Below, one piece after another: positions 7,922-16,356 of a DNA stretch of 40,869 bases. This stretch comes from an uncultured Lachnospiraceae bacterium. GTDB lineage: Bacteria; Bacillota; Clostridia; Lachnospirales; Lachnospiraceae. The DNA is taken from assembly GCA_947624875.1 (NCBI GenBank), contig CANQMA010000012.1, positions 1 through 40,869 of the forward strand, in the 5' to 3' direction. The notes beneath the pieces were generated by a model. The model was not told the DNA's origin. It saw only the letters and a list, made by a program, of their open reading frames with translations, and searched no databases. How positions within the stretch are numbered: the stretch's first letter is position 1; the number at the start of each line of letters is the position of its first letter. A program made the translations under genes and the position numbers.

Positions 7922-8521
7922 TTACAATGCATGAGGGCTCTTAATGACAGGCTGAATCTGTTTTCCCAAAAGAGCATATTCAATTGTATCTTCAATCAAT
8001 TCTAAATGAGCAATCATAGAATTTGGCTTTGTCAAATAATTGTCCTGTCCGAATGGAACAAAATAAATATTTTTGGTGTTTAATAAGATTCCGATATTTT
8101 TCAGGTTCATTCCCAGCGCATCATTGGTGCTCAGAAAAATTACCAACGGACGGTTGTTGCGAAGATGTGCCTTTGCAGCCATTAAAACCGGAGTGTCAGA
8201 GATTCCATTTGCCAGTTTGGATAATGTATTTCCGGTACATGGGGCAATGATTAAGAGGTCCAGAAGTCCTTTTGGTCCAATTGGTTCTGCGCCGGGAATG
8301 GTTGTAATAGGCGGCTTTCCACTAATTTTTTCAGCCATTTTTAGAAACTCCTCCGACCTGCCGAATCGACTGTCTGTGGAAGAAGCATGATCAGAAAAAA
8401 TCATGGTAAGATTGGCATTTGTTTCAGATAAATCTTTCATTTTACGAAACATGTCCTTGTAGGTACAATAGGAACCGGTAATTCCAATCCCAATGTTTTT
8501 ATCAGTAAAGTCATGTGCCAT
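7922..8521 (-). CDS. spoVFB: Dipicolinate synthase subunit B
   Basis: This 199-residue flavoprotein-like subunit, of the flavin-binding decarboxylase fold, works with SpoVFA. Together they turn dihydroxy-tetrahydrodipicolinate into dipicolinic acid in the mother cell; the product is stored with calcium in the spore core. The GITGSYCTYKDM start and the LLIIAPCTGNTLSKLANGISDTPVLMAAKAHLRNNRPLV core are typical, the latter being the phosphate- or flavin-binding part. Length fits the family (about 195-200). Its ATG follows the spoVFA stop directly, with no gap, and an AAAGGA lies within the end of spoVFA, so translation is probably coupled. Presence of this gene implies endospore formation by the SpoVF route rather than the EtfA route used in several Clostridium species. 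Confidence 0.95.
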   Translation of the reverse strand: MAHDFTDKNIGIGITGSYCTYKDMFRKMKDLSETNANLTMIFSDHASSTDSRFGRSEEFLKMAEKISGKPPITTIPGAEPIGPKGLLDLLIIAPCTGNTLSKLANGISDTPVLMAAKAHLRNNRPLVIFLSTNDALGMNLKNIGILLNTKNIYFVPFGQDNYLTKPNSMIAHLELIEDTIEYALLGKQIQPVIKSPHAL

Positions 8522-9334
8522 TTATCTCATCCTTTCTATATATGATATTATTGTTCCGGCAATAAATTCCCCGGCAGCCTGCGGCGTATATTTTCCGGGC
8601 AGGCCGGGGCATGTATGGAGAGATAAATCATTTCGATATGCATTTTCTTTTTCGAGCCCATAAGGAGCAGAAGAAACATCATATAAAACGCAGTTACGGT
8701 TGATTTTTTCATAATGATTCAAATTAAGTATCTTTTGTGGAACCGTGTTAATGAGAAGCTGACAGTCCGGTAATAGAAGATGGAGTTTCCCATATTCTGC
8801 AATCCGATAGCCAAAAGAAGCGGCGCGTGCAAGATTTTTTGCAGTATGATCATAAATAGAAATTTCTGCATCAAATCCCTTCAGCAAAGAGGCAATGTTC
8901 ATACCACATCTTCCAAAACCAAGAATTAAAACCTTACTATTTCGCAGAGAAAAATCTGTTTCGGTTATAATTTTTCCTAATAATGCCTCTGCAGTCAGGT
9001 AGGCGTTTTTCCATACAAGAATCGGATCGTCTAATAGGTCATAAAGCTGCAGTCTCATTTTATCTGCCAGAGAACGCATTTTTTCAGAAACAGAACCTGC
9101 AAAAACCACCTGATTTTTTTGCAAAAGTCCTAAAAATGTCTCGGCAGGAAACGCAGAATGATAATCACAATTGATATACGCGCCATTTTTCAAAAATGGA
9201 GTACCGCATAAAATGAAATCGTCATCGTGAAAATCCATGTTGTTTTTGATATATGCATCAAACCCCCGCTCTTTTAGAACATCACAGGCGAAGGTCTGTC
9301 TCTTGTCGCCGGATAAAATTGCTATTTTTTTCAT
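8522..9334 (-). CDS. spoVFA: Dipicolinate synthase subunit A
   Basis: The 270-residue catalytic subunit has an N-terminal domain of about 120 residues and a C-terminal Rossmann domain with VLILGFGRCGMNIASLLKGF (NAD(P)-binding glycine-rich loop). The end, CPGLPGKYTPQAAGEFIAGTI, is the usual SpoVFA signature. GGAGG 5 nt before ATG 9334 fixes the start; longer in-frame starts (9346, 9526) would add residues with no homology. It is the first gene of a spoVFA-spoVFB-(asnB) run. The 135-bp region to the divergent CotH-like start must hold its promoter. In Bacillus this operon is sigma-K dependent, but I could not find a convincing sigma-K or sigma-E match here. Confidence 0.93.
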   Translation of the reverse strand: MKKIAILSGDKRQTFACDVLKERGFDAYIKNNMDFHDDDFILCGTPFLKNGAYINCDYHSAFPAETFLGLLQKNQVVFAGSVSEKMRSLADKMRLQLYDLLDDPILVWKNAYLTAEALLGKIITETDFSLRNSKVLILGFGRCGMNIASLLKGFDAEISIYDHTAKNLARAASFGYRIAEYGKLHLLLPDCQLLINTVPQKILNLNHYEKINRNCVLYDVSSAPYGLEKENAYRNDLSLHTCPGLPGKYTPQAAGEFIAGTIISYIERMR

Positions 9335-9385
9335 TGCTGCCTCCATACTGTAAGATATTCCCAAACTTTTTTTTCGTGCAATATT

Positions 9386-9417
9386 TTGCTGTTTTTTTCC
9401 GTATGAAATGATATAAT
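9386..9417 (+). promoter_or_regulatory. Probable promoter of the cotH-like gene in the divergent region
   Basis: TATAAT at 9412-9417 is an exact -10. The best -35 candidate, TTGCTG (9386-9391), is 20 nt away, longer than ideal, so only the -10 is reasonably supported. The 135-bp region 9335-9469 also has to contain the promoter for spoVFAB on the other strand, which I could not place. Confidence 0.4.
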
Positions 9418-9469
9418 AAAAAACAATGAAGTATGCACGGAAAATTTCATTATGGGAACGGAGGAAACA

Positions 9470-11290
9470 ATGAAAAAAATTTTTGGAAGTCTTGTAATTG
9501 TCTTTTTGATGATGATGCTTGGACATGTCAGTGTCAATGCAGAAGCAGTTTATGATGCATCTGATATTGAACGGATTTATATTACTTCAGAAACTGCACT
9601 GTCAAGCCTTCAGAAAGAATATGCAGATGCGCGGGTAGAAGTTGTTTTGAAAGACGGTACGGTAGAGATTTCCGATTTTCAGGCAAGTGTGAAACTGCGG
9701 GGAAATTCTACCTCAAAAGCCGAAAAAAAACCATTCAAAGTCAAATTCAGCACAAAACAAAGCGTATTGGGAATGGATCCAGGGAAAAAATGGAATTTAC
9801 TGGCAAATGCCTTTGACAAAACGCTGATACGAAACAAACTGGCATTTGAACTGGCAGACCAGATTGGTTTAAAATATATCAGCCAGAGCAGATTCGTCGA
9901 TGTTTATTATAATGGAATATTACAGGGAAATTATCTGATTACGGAACCTGTGGAGTCCGGCAAAAACCAGGTGGATATTGAGGAGACGGAAACGTCTGCT
10001 GATTTTATGATTGAACTGGAAAGAGAACGGTATGAGTCTGATGTTACCTATGTAAACAGTAAAAGCGGAGTCCGATTTGCCATCAATGTTCCGGAAACGC
10101 CGACGGCAACGCAGACAACGGGCATTAAAAGTTATGTTGACAAAACAGAAACGGCCTTGAAAACTTATAAACTGTCTGAGTATGAAAAATATATCGATGT
10201 TGACTCTTTTGTCAATTATTATATTGTATGTGAGATTTTTAAGGCAGTGGATTTTAATTACAGTTCCACACGGTTTTATGTAAAAGATGGAAAAATGTAT
10301 GCCGGACCGATATGGGATGTTGATTTATCATCCGGAAATGCTTCGTCGAAATTTTATAAAGATTATTATAAAGACGGCGTAAGCTATAAGGATTTGTATT
10401 GTACAGAAATGAAATGGTATCATTATCTGATTCAAAGTGATGAGTTTGTACAGAAAGTGAATGCAAGGCTTCATGAAATATATCCAATTGTGGAAAATAT
10501 GTATCAGACGAACGCGCGGGGAGTAAACAGAATTGATTTTCTGACAGAAACCTATCAAAAATCATTTGCGCGAAATTATGCAGACATAAAAGACGGCGGT
10601 GCAGGATGGAGTCTGACAAAAAGATATTCTGTGTGTGATAATCCACAGGGACTGGAACTTGACCCGCAGCCGGCGGCTTATGAAGAAAATGTATCTCTGT
10701 TGAAATCGTGGCTCTCAAATCGTGTTTCTTATTTAGAGAAAGAATGGGCGGGCATCAAAAACAATTATGTTGACAGCCTTGTAATTGAGAAGAAATCTTC
10801 AGTAAAGGTTCATCTGTCATGGTTTAACCATGGAGTTGCAGATGGAAACGAAATTTATCTGAAGATTGCAAAAGGAAAATATAAACTGGTAAAGACGATT
10901 AAAAACGGTCTGACTCAGGAATGTACAATTAAAAATATAAAACCGGGTGTGAAATACTCATTCCGGGTACGTTCTTATATATTGTCCGCATCTGGAAAGG
11001 TTTATAGTGACTATGTTTCTAAGAGCAAAAAACTGAAGTTGAAATCACCGAAATTAAAAATAAAAAAAATATCAAACAATCGAAGAAAATTGACTTGGAA
11101 AAAGACAGCCGGAGCAGATGGTTACGTCATCTATGGAGGCAGTCGGAAAAAGAATTTAAAGAAACTAAAAACCATCAAAGGGGTTCAAAAAACAAGTTAT
11201 CTTAAGAAAAATATCAAATCAGGGAAAAAATATTATTTTAAAGTAAAGGCTTATGTGAAAGTTCAGGGAAAGAAGTATTACAGTAAATAA
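9470..11290 (+). CDS. Secreted CotH-family kinase-like protein with two Fn3-like domains
   Basis: The 606-residue protein starts with a signal peptide (residues 1-25, cut near VNA/EA). A CotH kinase-like domain follows (about 30-430) with KLRGNSTSKAEKKPFKVKF, FMIELER and GPIWDVDLSSG (Trp282, Asp283, Asp285, the likely metal-binding acids). Bacillus CotH phosphorylates spore coat proteins. This one carries a signal peptide, so it would act outside the cell or, if made in the mother cell, in the intermembrane space. Residues about 440-606 are two lysine-rich fibronectin-III-like domains, a tail shared with the SGNH proteins at the end of the window. GGAGG 5 nt before ATG 9470 sets the start; ATG 9452 is in frame but lies before this site. 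The LCP gene begins 30 nt later, probably in the same operon. It diverges from the dipicolinate operon, which supports but does not prove a sporulation role. Confidence 0.85.
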   Translation: MKKIFGSLVIVFLMMMLGHVSVNAEAVYDASDIERIYITSETALSSLQKEYADARVEVVLKDGTVEISDFQASVKLRGNSTSKAEKKPFKVKFSTKQSVLGMDPGKKWNLLANAFDKTLIRNKLAFELADQIGLKYISQSRFVDVYYNGILQGNYLITEPVESGKNQVDIEETETSADFMIELERERYESDVTYVNSKSGVRFAINVPETPTATQTTGIKSYVDKTETALKTYKLSEYEKYIDVDSFVNYYIVCEIFKAVDFNYSSTRFYVKDGKMYAGPIWDVDLSSGNASSKFYKDYYKDGVSYKDLYCTEMKWYHYLIQSDEFVQKVNARLHEIYPIVENMYQTNARGVNRIDFLTETYQKSFARNYADIKDGGAGWSLTKRYSVCDNPQGLELDPQPAAYEENVSLLKSWLSNRVSYLEKEWAGIKNNYVDSLVIEKKSSVKVHLSWFNHGVADGNEIYLKIAKGKYKLVKTIKNGLTQECTIKNIKPGVKYSFRVRSYILSASGKVYSDYVSKSKKLKLKSPKLKIKKISNNRRKLTWKKTAGADGYVIYGGSRKKNLKKLKTIKGVQKTSYLKKNIKSGKKYYFKVKAYVKVQGKKYYSK

Positions 11291-11319
11291 AAGAGAATGA
11301 ATATTCTACGGAGGTACCC

Positions 11320-12918
11320 ATGGCAAAAGATAAAAATATTCAGAATTTAGAACAGGACAATACGGAAAAAATACTGGAAAATGTGAAACTTAGAAAAGTG
11401 ACAATTCTTTTAAATGTCCTATTTTTTCTTTCATTTCTCGGATTTAACTTTTTTATGTACCGATGGATTTCAGCCAATGACTTTCTTGCGGTACGATTTG
11501 TAGGCAGAAAAGTACTGTTTTTTGCTGAGTTTCTATTGCTGTTAATATTAATTTGTGCAGTCGCATTGAAGAAAGGGAAAAAAAGATATATTGCTTCCTG
11601 CGTTATTTCCGCTGTTATGATTGTCGTGATGGCAGCAGGCAGTGTCATTGAGGTGGTTTATCATAATCAAATCATAAACGTTTTTGAGAAGGCAGATGCC
11701 ACGTTAGACCGGATTATCGACAATTCAAAACTCAGTAAGACGGAATATGGCATTTATGTCTTAAAAAACAGTTCAGCGAAAAAGATTGAAGATTTAAAAG
11801 ATTATGTCTTTGGATATAGTGATTCCTATGCTGTTGAAGATGTGCGGACAATAAAAAATAATGTAGAGGAAATATATCAGAAAAGTATTCAGGCGGTTCA
11901 ATATAAAGATCCGGTGACTATGATTGATAAAGCGTATGCAAAACCAGATCATCAGGCAGTGATTTTAAATCAAAGTATGATTACCCTGATTGAAGAAGCG
12001 GGAGATGATGATAATAACGATCAAAAAAATGGAAAATACGCTTCCTTTTTGGATGATTTCCGCTGTGTTTATACGCTCTCTGTGGAAAATTCCATTCAGA
12101 CGCGCTCCACACAGAAAGATGTCACCTCTGAAAATTTTACAGTTTATATCAGTGGAATTGACGTCGAGGGGGATGTAAATACAAAAAGCAGAAGTGATGT
12201 AAATATTATTATGAGTGTCAATCCGGTCACGCATCAGATTTTATTAATTTCCACACCAAGAGACTATTATGTGCCGCTTTCTATTTCCAATGGTATTCCT
12301 GACAAACTGACGCATGCAGGAAATTACGGTGTGGAAGTATCCATGAAAACTTTAGAACAACTGTATGATATCAAACTGGACTATTTTGTCCGCATGAACT
12401 TTACCGGATTTGTCGATATTATTGACGCTTTGGGCGGTATTGACATTGAGTCTGATTACACATTTTACACCCACGGATGCCAATTCTATGAGGGCTTAAA
12501 TGAGAATGTATCAGGCAACAGGGCCATCTGGTTTGCCAGAGAACGCCATTCTTTTGCCGAAGGTGACAGACAGCGTGGAAAAAATCAGATGAAAGTAATT
12601 GAAGCAGTGATTCATAAATGCATGTCCAAAACGCTTCTAAAAAAATATGATGATATTATGGATTCTGTTGCGGAAAGTTTTCAGACCAATATTGCAAAGC
12701 AGGATATCCAGGCGCTGGTTCAGTATCAGATTGACCGGTCGCCAAAATGGAAAATTCAGACATATAGTGTATCAGGAACAGGGACATCGCGAACTACCTA
12801 CTCGACACCGAATGCGTCTGCTTACGTGATGATACCGGACGAAACTACCGTAGCAGCGGCAAAGAAATATATGAAAAATCTTGCAGAAAATCAGGTCGTT
12901 AAGGTGGCGGAAGAATAG
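11320..12918 (+). CDS. LytR-CpsA-Psr (LCP) family wall-polymer ligase
   Basis: This is a 532-residue membrane protein with about three membrane segments in residues 25-115. An extracytoplasmic spacer of about 150 residues comes before the LCP domain (about 270-480). Typical features are the LLISTPRDYYV strand, the THAGNYGVEVSMKTLEQLYDIKLDYFVRMNF region and the arginine cluster ARERHSFAEGDRQRGKNQ. LCP proteins transfer polyprenyl-linked teichoic acid or capsule to peptidoglycan. GGAGG 5 nt before the ATG supports the start. It lies 30 nt after the CotH-like gene with no terminator, so the two probably form an operon that builds or decorates the envelope. The long N-terminal region with several membrane segments is a common Lachnospiraceae variant. 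Confidence 0.92.
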   Translation: MAKDKNIQNLEQDNTEKILENVKLRKVTILLNVLFFLSFLGFNFFMYRWISANDFLAVRFVGRKVLFFAEFLLLLILICAVALKKGKKRYIASCVISAVMIVVMAAGSVIEVVYHNQIINVFEKADATLDRIIDNSKLSKTEYGIYVLKNSSAKKIEDLKDYVFGYSDSYAVEDVRTIKNNVEEIYQKSIQAVQYKDPVTMIDKAYAKPDHQAVILNQSMITLIEEAGDDDNNDQKNGKYASFLDDFRCVYTLSVENSIQTRSTQKDVTSENFTVYISGIDVEGDVNTKSRSDVNIIMSVNPVTHQILLISTPRDYYVPLSISNGIPDKLTHAGNYGVEVSMKTLEQLYDIKLDYFVRMNFTGFVDIIDALGGIDIESDYTFYTHGCQFYEGLNENVSGNRAIWFARERHSFAEGDRQRGKNQMKVIEAVIHKCMSKTLLKKYDDIMDSVAESFQTNIAKQDIQALVQYQIDRSPKWKIQTYSVSGTGTSRTTYSTPNASAYVMIPDETTVAAAKKYMKNLAENQVVKVAEE

Positions 12919-12987
12919 TGTAATAATTGTAAACATTCGAATTTCTCTTACGAAAAGGAAAGGGTATAATTGAGGCGTCATTCGACG

Positions 12988-13052
12988 AAATATTACAAAA
13001 TAATCATAAAACTTAATAAAAAAACGATTAAATATTACAAAATCGTAATATT
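12988..13052. repeat. Direct and inverted repeats upstream of the 3D-gene promoter, possible operator
   Basis: AAATATTACAAAAT occurs at 12988-13001 and again at 13030-13043, 42 nt apart or about four helical turns. The second copy is part of a perfect inverted repeat, AATATTAC (13031-13038), 6 nt, GTAATATT (13045-13052), which ends 3 nt before the -35 box. This spacing fits a dimeric activator or repressor site. The regulator is not identifiable. Confidence 0.5.
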
Positions 13053-13055
13053 TTG

Positions 13056-13084
13056 TTGACAAATTGTAATTGTTCATATATAGT
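13056..13084 (+). promoter_or_regulatory. Strong sigma-A promoter of the 3D-domain gene
   Basis: TTGACA (13056-13061) and TATAGT (13079-13084) are 17 nt apart, the best promoter match in the window. Start of transcription is expected near 13091, giving a leader of about 36 nt. Confidence 0.85.
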
Positions 13085-13126
13085 ATCTCCTGAAGGAAAC
13101 AATTTTTGTTTTGAAGGAGTATTATT

Positions 13127-13687
13127 ATGAAGAAATCAGTTCTATTAATTGGAGCAGAATTTATAATCGTATGTCTCGTGACAGTGATTTCCTTATACAC
13201 CTCAAAAGTAAACGAGGTTCAGATGAGTACGATGGAAACGCAGGATTCTAAAGTTGTAAAAACAGCACATCAGGTAGAACAGGTACAATTAGCAAATACT
13301 GCAAAAGATAAAAAAGTGGACAAAAACAAAAAAAATGGAAAACTTGATAAGAAAAAGACAAAAAAAGAAAAAAATTCCTTAAAGAAAACTTCAAAGTACA
13401 AATTAGCAGGAACATTTAAAGTTACGGCATATTGTAACTGCTCCGCATGTTGTGGAAAAAGTACTGGAATCACCGCATCCGGAACTCATGCAACAGCAGG
13501 GAGAACCATTGCTGCAGACACCTCTAAATTTTCCTTTGGTACAAAGCTAAAAATTGGGGATCATGTTTATACAGTTGAAGACAGAGGAAGCGCAATCAAT
13601 GGAAATAAGATTGATGTATATTTTGATTCACACTCTGCCGCATTGCAATGGGGAGTAAAATATTGTGAGGTATACGTACAAAGATAA
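13127..13687 (+). CDS. Secreted or membrane-anchored 3D-domain protein (lytic-transglycosylase-like)
   Basis: The 186-residue protein has an N-terminal membrane segment (about 6-24) that could be an anchor or an uncleaved signal. A very lysine-rich, low-complexity stretch (about 50-88) follows, then a 3D domain (about 93-186). The domain shows FKVTAYCNCSACCGKSTGITASGT and VEDRGSAINGNKIDVYFDSH, with the three Asp residues that name the family. 3D domains share the MltA barrel and occur in Bacillus YocH, YuiC and Clostridium wall hydrolases that cleave peptidoglycan. The basic stretch may hold the protein to the anionic wall. GAAGGAG upstream supports the start. It has its own strong promoter with a repeat-rich upstream region and its own terminator. 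Confidence 0.88.
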   Translation: MKKSVLLIGAEFIIVCLVTVISLYTSKVNEVQMSTMETQDSKVVKTAHQVEQVQLANTAKDKKVDKNKKNGKLDKKKTKKEKNSLKKTSKYKLAGTFKVTAYCNCSACCGKSTGITASGTHATAGRTIAADTSKFSFGTKLKIGDHVYTVEDRGSAINGNKIDVYFDSHSAALQWGVKYCEVYVQR

Positions 13688-13690
13688 TAA

Positions 13691-13730
13691 AAAAACATGA
13701 CTATGGATGCGCATGGTCATGTTTTTTTTA
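13691..13730 (+). terminator. Intrinsic terminator of the 3D-domain gene
   Basis: CATGACTATG (13696-13705) pairs with CATGGTCATG (13712-13721) with one G-T pair, flanked by an A-run before and eight T after. It would work strongly on the plus strand. Confidence 0.9.
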
Positions 13731-13748
13731 TTTTAAAAAAGTCTTTTA

Positions 13749-13777
13749 TTGAAAAGAGTTCATATTTATTGTATAAT
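13749..13777 (+). promoter_or_regulatory. Sigma-A promoter of glnS
   Basis: TTGAAA (13749-13754), 17 nt, then TATAAT (13772-13777). Transcription would begin near 13784, so coding starts before 13821 are excluded. The short leader leaves no room for a T-box. Confidence 0.8.
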
Positions 13778-13820
13778 TTTTGAATCATTGGATGAATACT
13801 GTACTATAACGGAGAAAAAT

Positions 13821-15494
13821 ATGGAAGCAGAAACAAACATTACAGAATCAAAAAATTTTATTGAGCAAATAATTGATAAGGATTTGGAAGAAGGACGGTT
13901 TGACCATGTTCAGACTCGATTTCCACCGGAGCCAAACGGGTATCTCCATATTGGCCATGCAAAATCCATTCTATTAAACTATGGATTGGCACAGGAATAT
14001 CACGGAAAGTTTAATATGCGCTTTGATGATACCAATCCAACCAAGGAAAAGGAAGAATTTGTCAATTCCATTTTGGATGATATTCGGTGGCTTGGCGCTG
14101 ACTGGGAAGATCGTTTATTTTTTGCATCAGATTATTTTGAACAGATGTATGAGGCTGCTGTAAAGTTGATAAAAAAAGGAAAAGCCTACGTCTGCGACCT
14201 TTCAGCAGAAGAAATCCGCAAATACCGCGGTACCTTGACAGAACCCGGCAAAAACAGTCCCTATCGTGACAGAAGTATTGAAGAAAACCTCGAATTGTTC
14301 GAAAATATGAAAAACGGGATGTATCAGGATGGTGAAAAAGTCCTTCGGGCAAAAATTGATATGTCCTCGTCCAATATCAATATGCGTGACCCGGTAATTT
14401 ACAGGGTGGCCCATATGGAACATCATAATACCGGAAACAAATGGTGTATCTATCCAATGTATGATTTTGCCCATCCGATTGAAGATGCGATTGAAAAAGT
14501 GACGCATTCCATCTGTACTTTGGAATTTGAGGATCACAGACCGCTTTATGACTGGGTGGTCCGTGAACTGGAGTATCCAAACCCTCCGAGACAGATAGAG
14601 TTTGCCAAATTGTATCTGACGAATGTTGTCACCGGTAAACGTTATATTAAGAAGCTTGTTGAAGACGGGATTGTAGACGGCTGGGACGATCCGAGACTTG
14701 TTTCAATTGCGGCGCTTCGGAGAAGAGGATTTACACCGGAGTCCATTAAAATGTTTGTTGAACTGTGTGGAATATCCAAGAGCCAGAGTTCCGTAGATTA
14801 CGCCATGCTGGAATATTGTATCCGCGAGGATTTGAATTTAAAGAAACCCCGCATTATGGCTGTGCTTGATCCGATTAAGCTGATAATCGACAATTATCCG
14901 GAAGATCAGGTAGAATGGTTTGATGTGGATAACAATGTAAAAAATCCGGAGCTGGGTAAGAGAAAAGTTCCATTTTGCAGAGAACTCTATATAGACCGGG
15001 AAGATTTCATGGAAGAACCGCCAAAAAAATATTTTCGGTTGTATCCGGGCAATGAAGTTCGTTTAATGAATGCATATTTTGTTACCTGTGTGGATTATAT
15101 CAAAGACGAAACGGGAAAGGTCGTGGAAATCCATTGTACTTATGATCCTGAAACACGCAGTGGAAGCGGTTTTACCGGACGCAAGGTCAAAGGAACCATT
15201 CACTGGGTTTCTGCAAAACATGCGGTACAGGCAGAAGTCCGGCTTTATGAAAATATCGTTGATGAAGAGAAAGGTAAATTAAATGAAGATGGAAGCTTAA
15301 ATCTGAATCCAAATTCATTGACTGTTTTAAAAGACTGTTACATTGAGCCGAGTATTGAAAATGTAAAACCGGAAGATAAATTTCAGTTTGTGAGAACCGG
15401 CTATTTCTGTGCGGATATGCACGATTATACACCGGAGCATCCGGTATTTAATAGAATTGTATCTCTAAAAAGTTCCTTCAGATTATCCAAGTAA
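13821..15494 (+). CDS. glnS: Glutaminyl-tRNA synthetase
   Basis: This 557-residue class I enzyme charges tRNA-Gln directly with glutamine. [18 protein letters not shown] holds the HIGH motif exactly at residues 43-46, and [14 protein letters not shown] is the typical GluRS/GlnRS follow-on. [30 protein letters not shown] marks it as GlnRS rather than GluRS. The KMSKS-type loop reads [11 protein letters not shown] (around residues 269-279) where E. coli has VMSKRKL; the lysine that matters is kept (Lys273). The anticodon-binding beta-barrels fill the rest. GGAG 6 nt before ATG 13821 fixes the start and agrees with the promoter. Many Firmicutes lack GlnRS and use GatCAB amidation instead, so presence of glnS is a mark of certain clostridial groups. 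Confidence 0.95.
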   Translation: MEAETNITESKNFIEQIIDKDLEEGRFDHVQTRFPPEPNGYLHIGHAKSILLNYGLAQEYHGKFNMRFDDTNPTKEKEEFVNSILDDIRWLGADWEDRLFFASDYFEQMYEAAVKLIKKGKAYVCDLSAEEIRKYRGTLTEPGKNSPYRDRSIEENLELFENMKNGMYQDGEKVLRAKIDMSSSNINMRDPVIYRVAHMEHHNTGNKWCIYPMYDFAHPIEDAIEKVTHSICTLEFEDHRPLYDWVVRELEYPNPPRQIEFAKLYLTNVVTGKRYIKKLVEDGIVDGWDDPRLVSIAALRRRGFTPESIKMFVELCGISKSQSSVDYAMLEYCIREDLNLKKPRIMAVLDPIKLIIDNYPEDQVEWFDVDNNVKNPELGKRKVPFCRELYIDREDFMEEPPKKYFRLYPGNEVRLMNAYFVTCVDYIKDETGKVVEIHCTYDPETRSGSGFTGRKVKGTIHWVSAKHAVQAEVRLYENIVDEEKGKLNEDGSLNLNPNSLTVLKDCYIEPSIENVKPEDKFQFVRTGYFCADMHDYTPEHPVFNRIVSLKSSFRLSK

Positions 15495-15540
15495 CTGGTT
15501 TCGGTATCAATGGATAATCATAAAGCACTGCAGATAAAAT

Positions 15541-15586
15541 GATATATACCCTCTCCACCGGATGTCCGGTAGAGAGGGTATATATC
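15541..15586. terminator. Very stable 46-nt palindromic hairpin between convergent genes
   Basis: A perfect 15-bp outer stem (15541-15555 with 15572-15586), one mismatched pair and a 6-bp inner stem ACCGGA/TCCGGT with a TG at the tip. It lies between glnS and the minus-strand LEA-like gene and most likely ends both. Neither side has a clean T-run. Confidence 0.65.
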
Positions 15587-15609
15587 AAAATCCCAGCGCT
15601 TTTTTTATT

Positions 15610-16356
15610 TTATAAATCTTCCACTTCATCAGCCAGTTCATCATCAAAGACGACATCATCCTGAGTTGCATTCGTATCAGCCGGTTCGTCCGGTGCAGAA
15701 GATTCATCTACAAAGTCATTTTCCGTAACATCTTCACCGTATTTCATTTTATCCATTGCGTCAGAAACCTTTTCTTTCGCCGTAGAAGCAGCGTCTGCAA
15801 CTTTTTCTTTCGCCGTGGAAGCAGCGTCTGCAACCTTTTCTTTTGCCGTAGAAGCGGCGTCGGCAGCTTTATCTTTGGCGTTTTCTGCAGCGTTTACAAT
15901 TTTATCTTTCGCGGAAGAGGTTAATTCTGAAACTTTTTCTTTGATAGTATTGATATTTTCTTCCCCAATTTTGTCAACGGCAAAATCCTTTGCAGTAGCA
16001 GTCACTTCCTTTGCCTTCTCTGTAAAATCATTGATTTTTTCTTTTGCCTGTTCCATATGTTCTTCGCCGATTTTTTCTGATACGGTATCCATTGCTTTAT
16101 CCTTTGTATCCAATATCTTATCGGCAACTTTATCTGCAGAATCTTTAATTTTACGCGTATTAATCGTAATATTTACTTTTTGCGAGTCATCGGCATCTTT
16201 ATTGATATTGAAAATCTTTTCATCATCAAAATCATCAAATTCAGCAAAAGCATTCTCTGAGGAACGTTCTTCCTGTCTTTTTTTCAAATATTTTGCTCCG
16301 CCCACAGCAGCTCCGGCCACGGCGGCAACTTTAAACAAATTCTTAATTAAACCCAT
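15610..16356 (-). CDS. LEA-like/YtxH-like repeat protein with 11-residue repeats
   Basis: This 248-residue, highly charged protein is of unknown exact role. The N-terminus MGLIKNLFKVAAVAGAAVGGAKYLKK has a Gly/Ala-rich hydrophobic stretch (about 7-25), as in YtxH-type proteins, and may touch the membrane. Residues about 75-205 are helical with repeats like KDKAADAASTAKEKVADAA. Three copies of AASTAKEKVAD are nearly identical, the 11-residue periodicity of group 3 LEA desiccation proteins. The last 40 residues are acidic. GGAGG 8 nt before ATG 16356 sets the start. It lies back to back with the groESL operon; a stress-protection or chaperone-like role fits the neighbour and the repeats but is inference. 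Confidence 0.75.
   Translation of the reverse strand: MGLIKNLFKVAAVAGAAVGGAKYLKKRQEERSSENAFAEFDDFDDEKIFNINKDADDSQKVNITINTRKIKDSADKVADKILDTKDKAMDTVSEKIGEEHMEQAKEKINDFTEKAKEVTATAKDFAVDKIGEENINTIKEKVSELTSSAKDKIVNAAENAKDKAADAASTAKEKVADAASTAKEKVADAASTAKEKVSDAMDKMKYGEDVTENDFVDESSAPDEPADTNATQDDVVFDDELADEVEDL
15764..15862 (-). repeat. Three 33-bp tandem repeats inside the LEA-like gene
   Basis: Units at 15764-15796, 15797-15829 and 15830-15862 differ by only a few bases and encode the 11-residue AASTAKEKVAD repeat. A degenerate fourth unit follows. Copy number may vary between strains through slipped replication. Confidence 0.9.

Noticed and set aside
13087-13119. CTCCT/AGGAG pairing that would hide the ribosome site of the 3D gene
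   Set aside because: CTCCT lies at or before the predicted transcription start (about 13091), so it would not be in the mRNA.
15764-15862. CRISPR array
   Set aside because: The repeats are contiguous, without spacers, and in frame with an 11-residue protein repeat.
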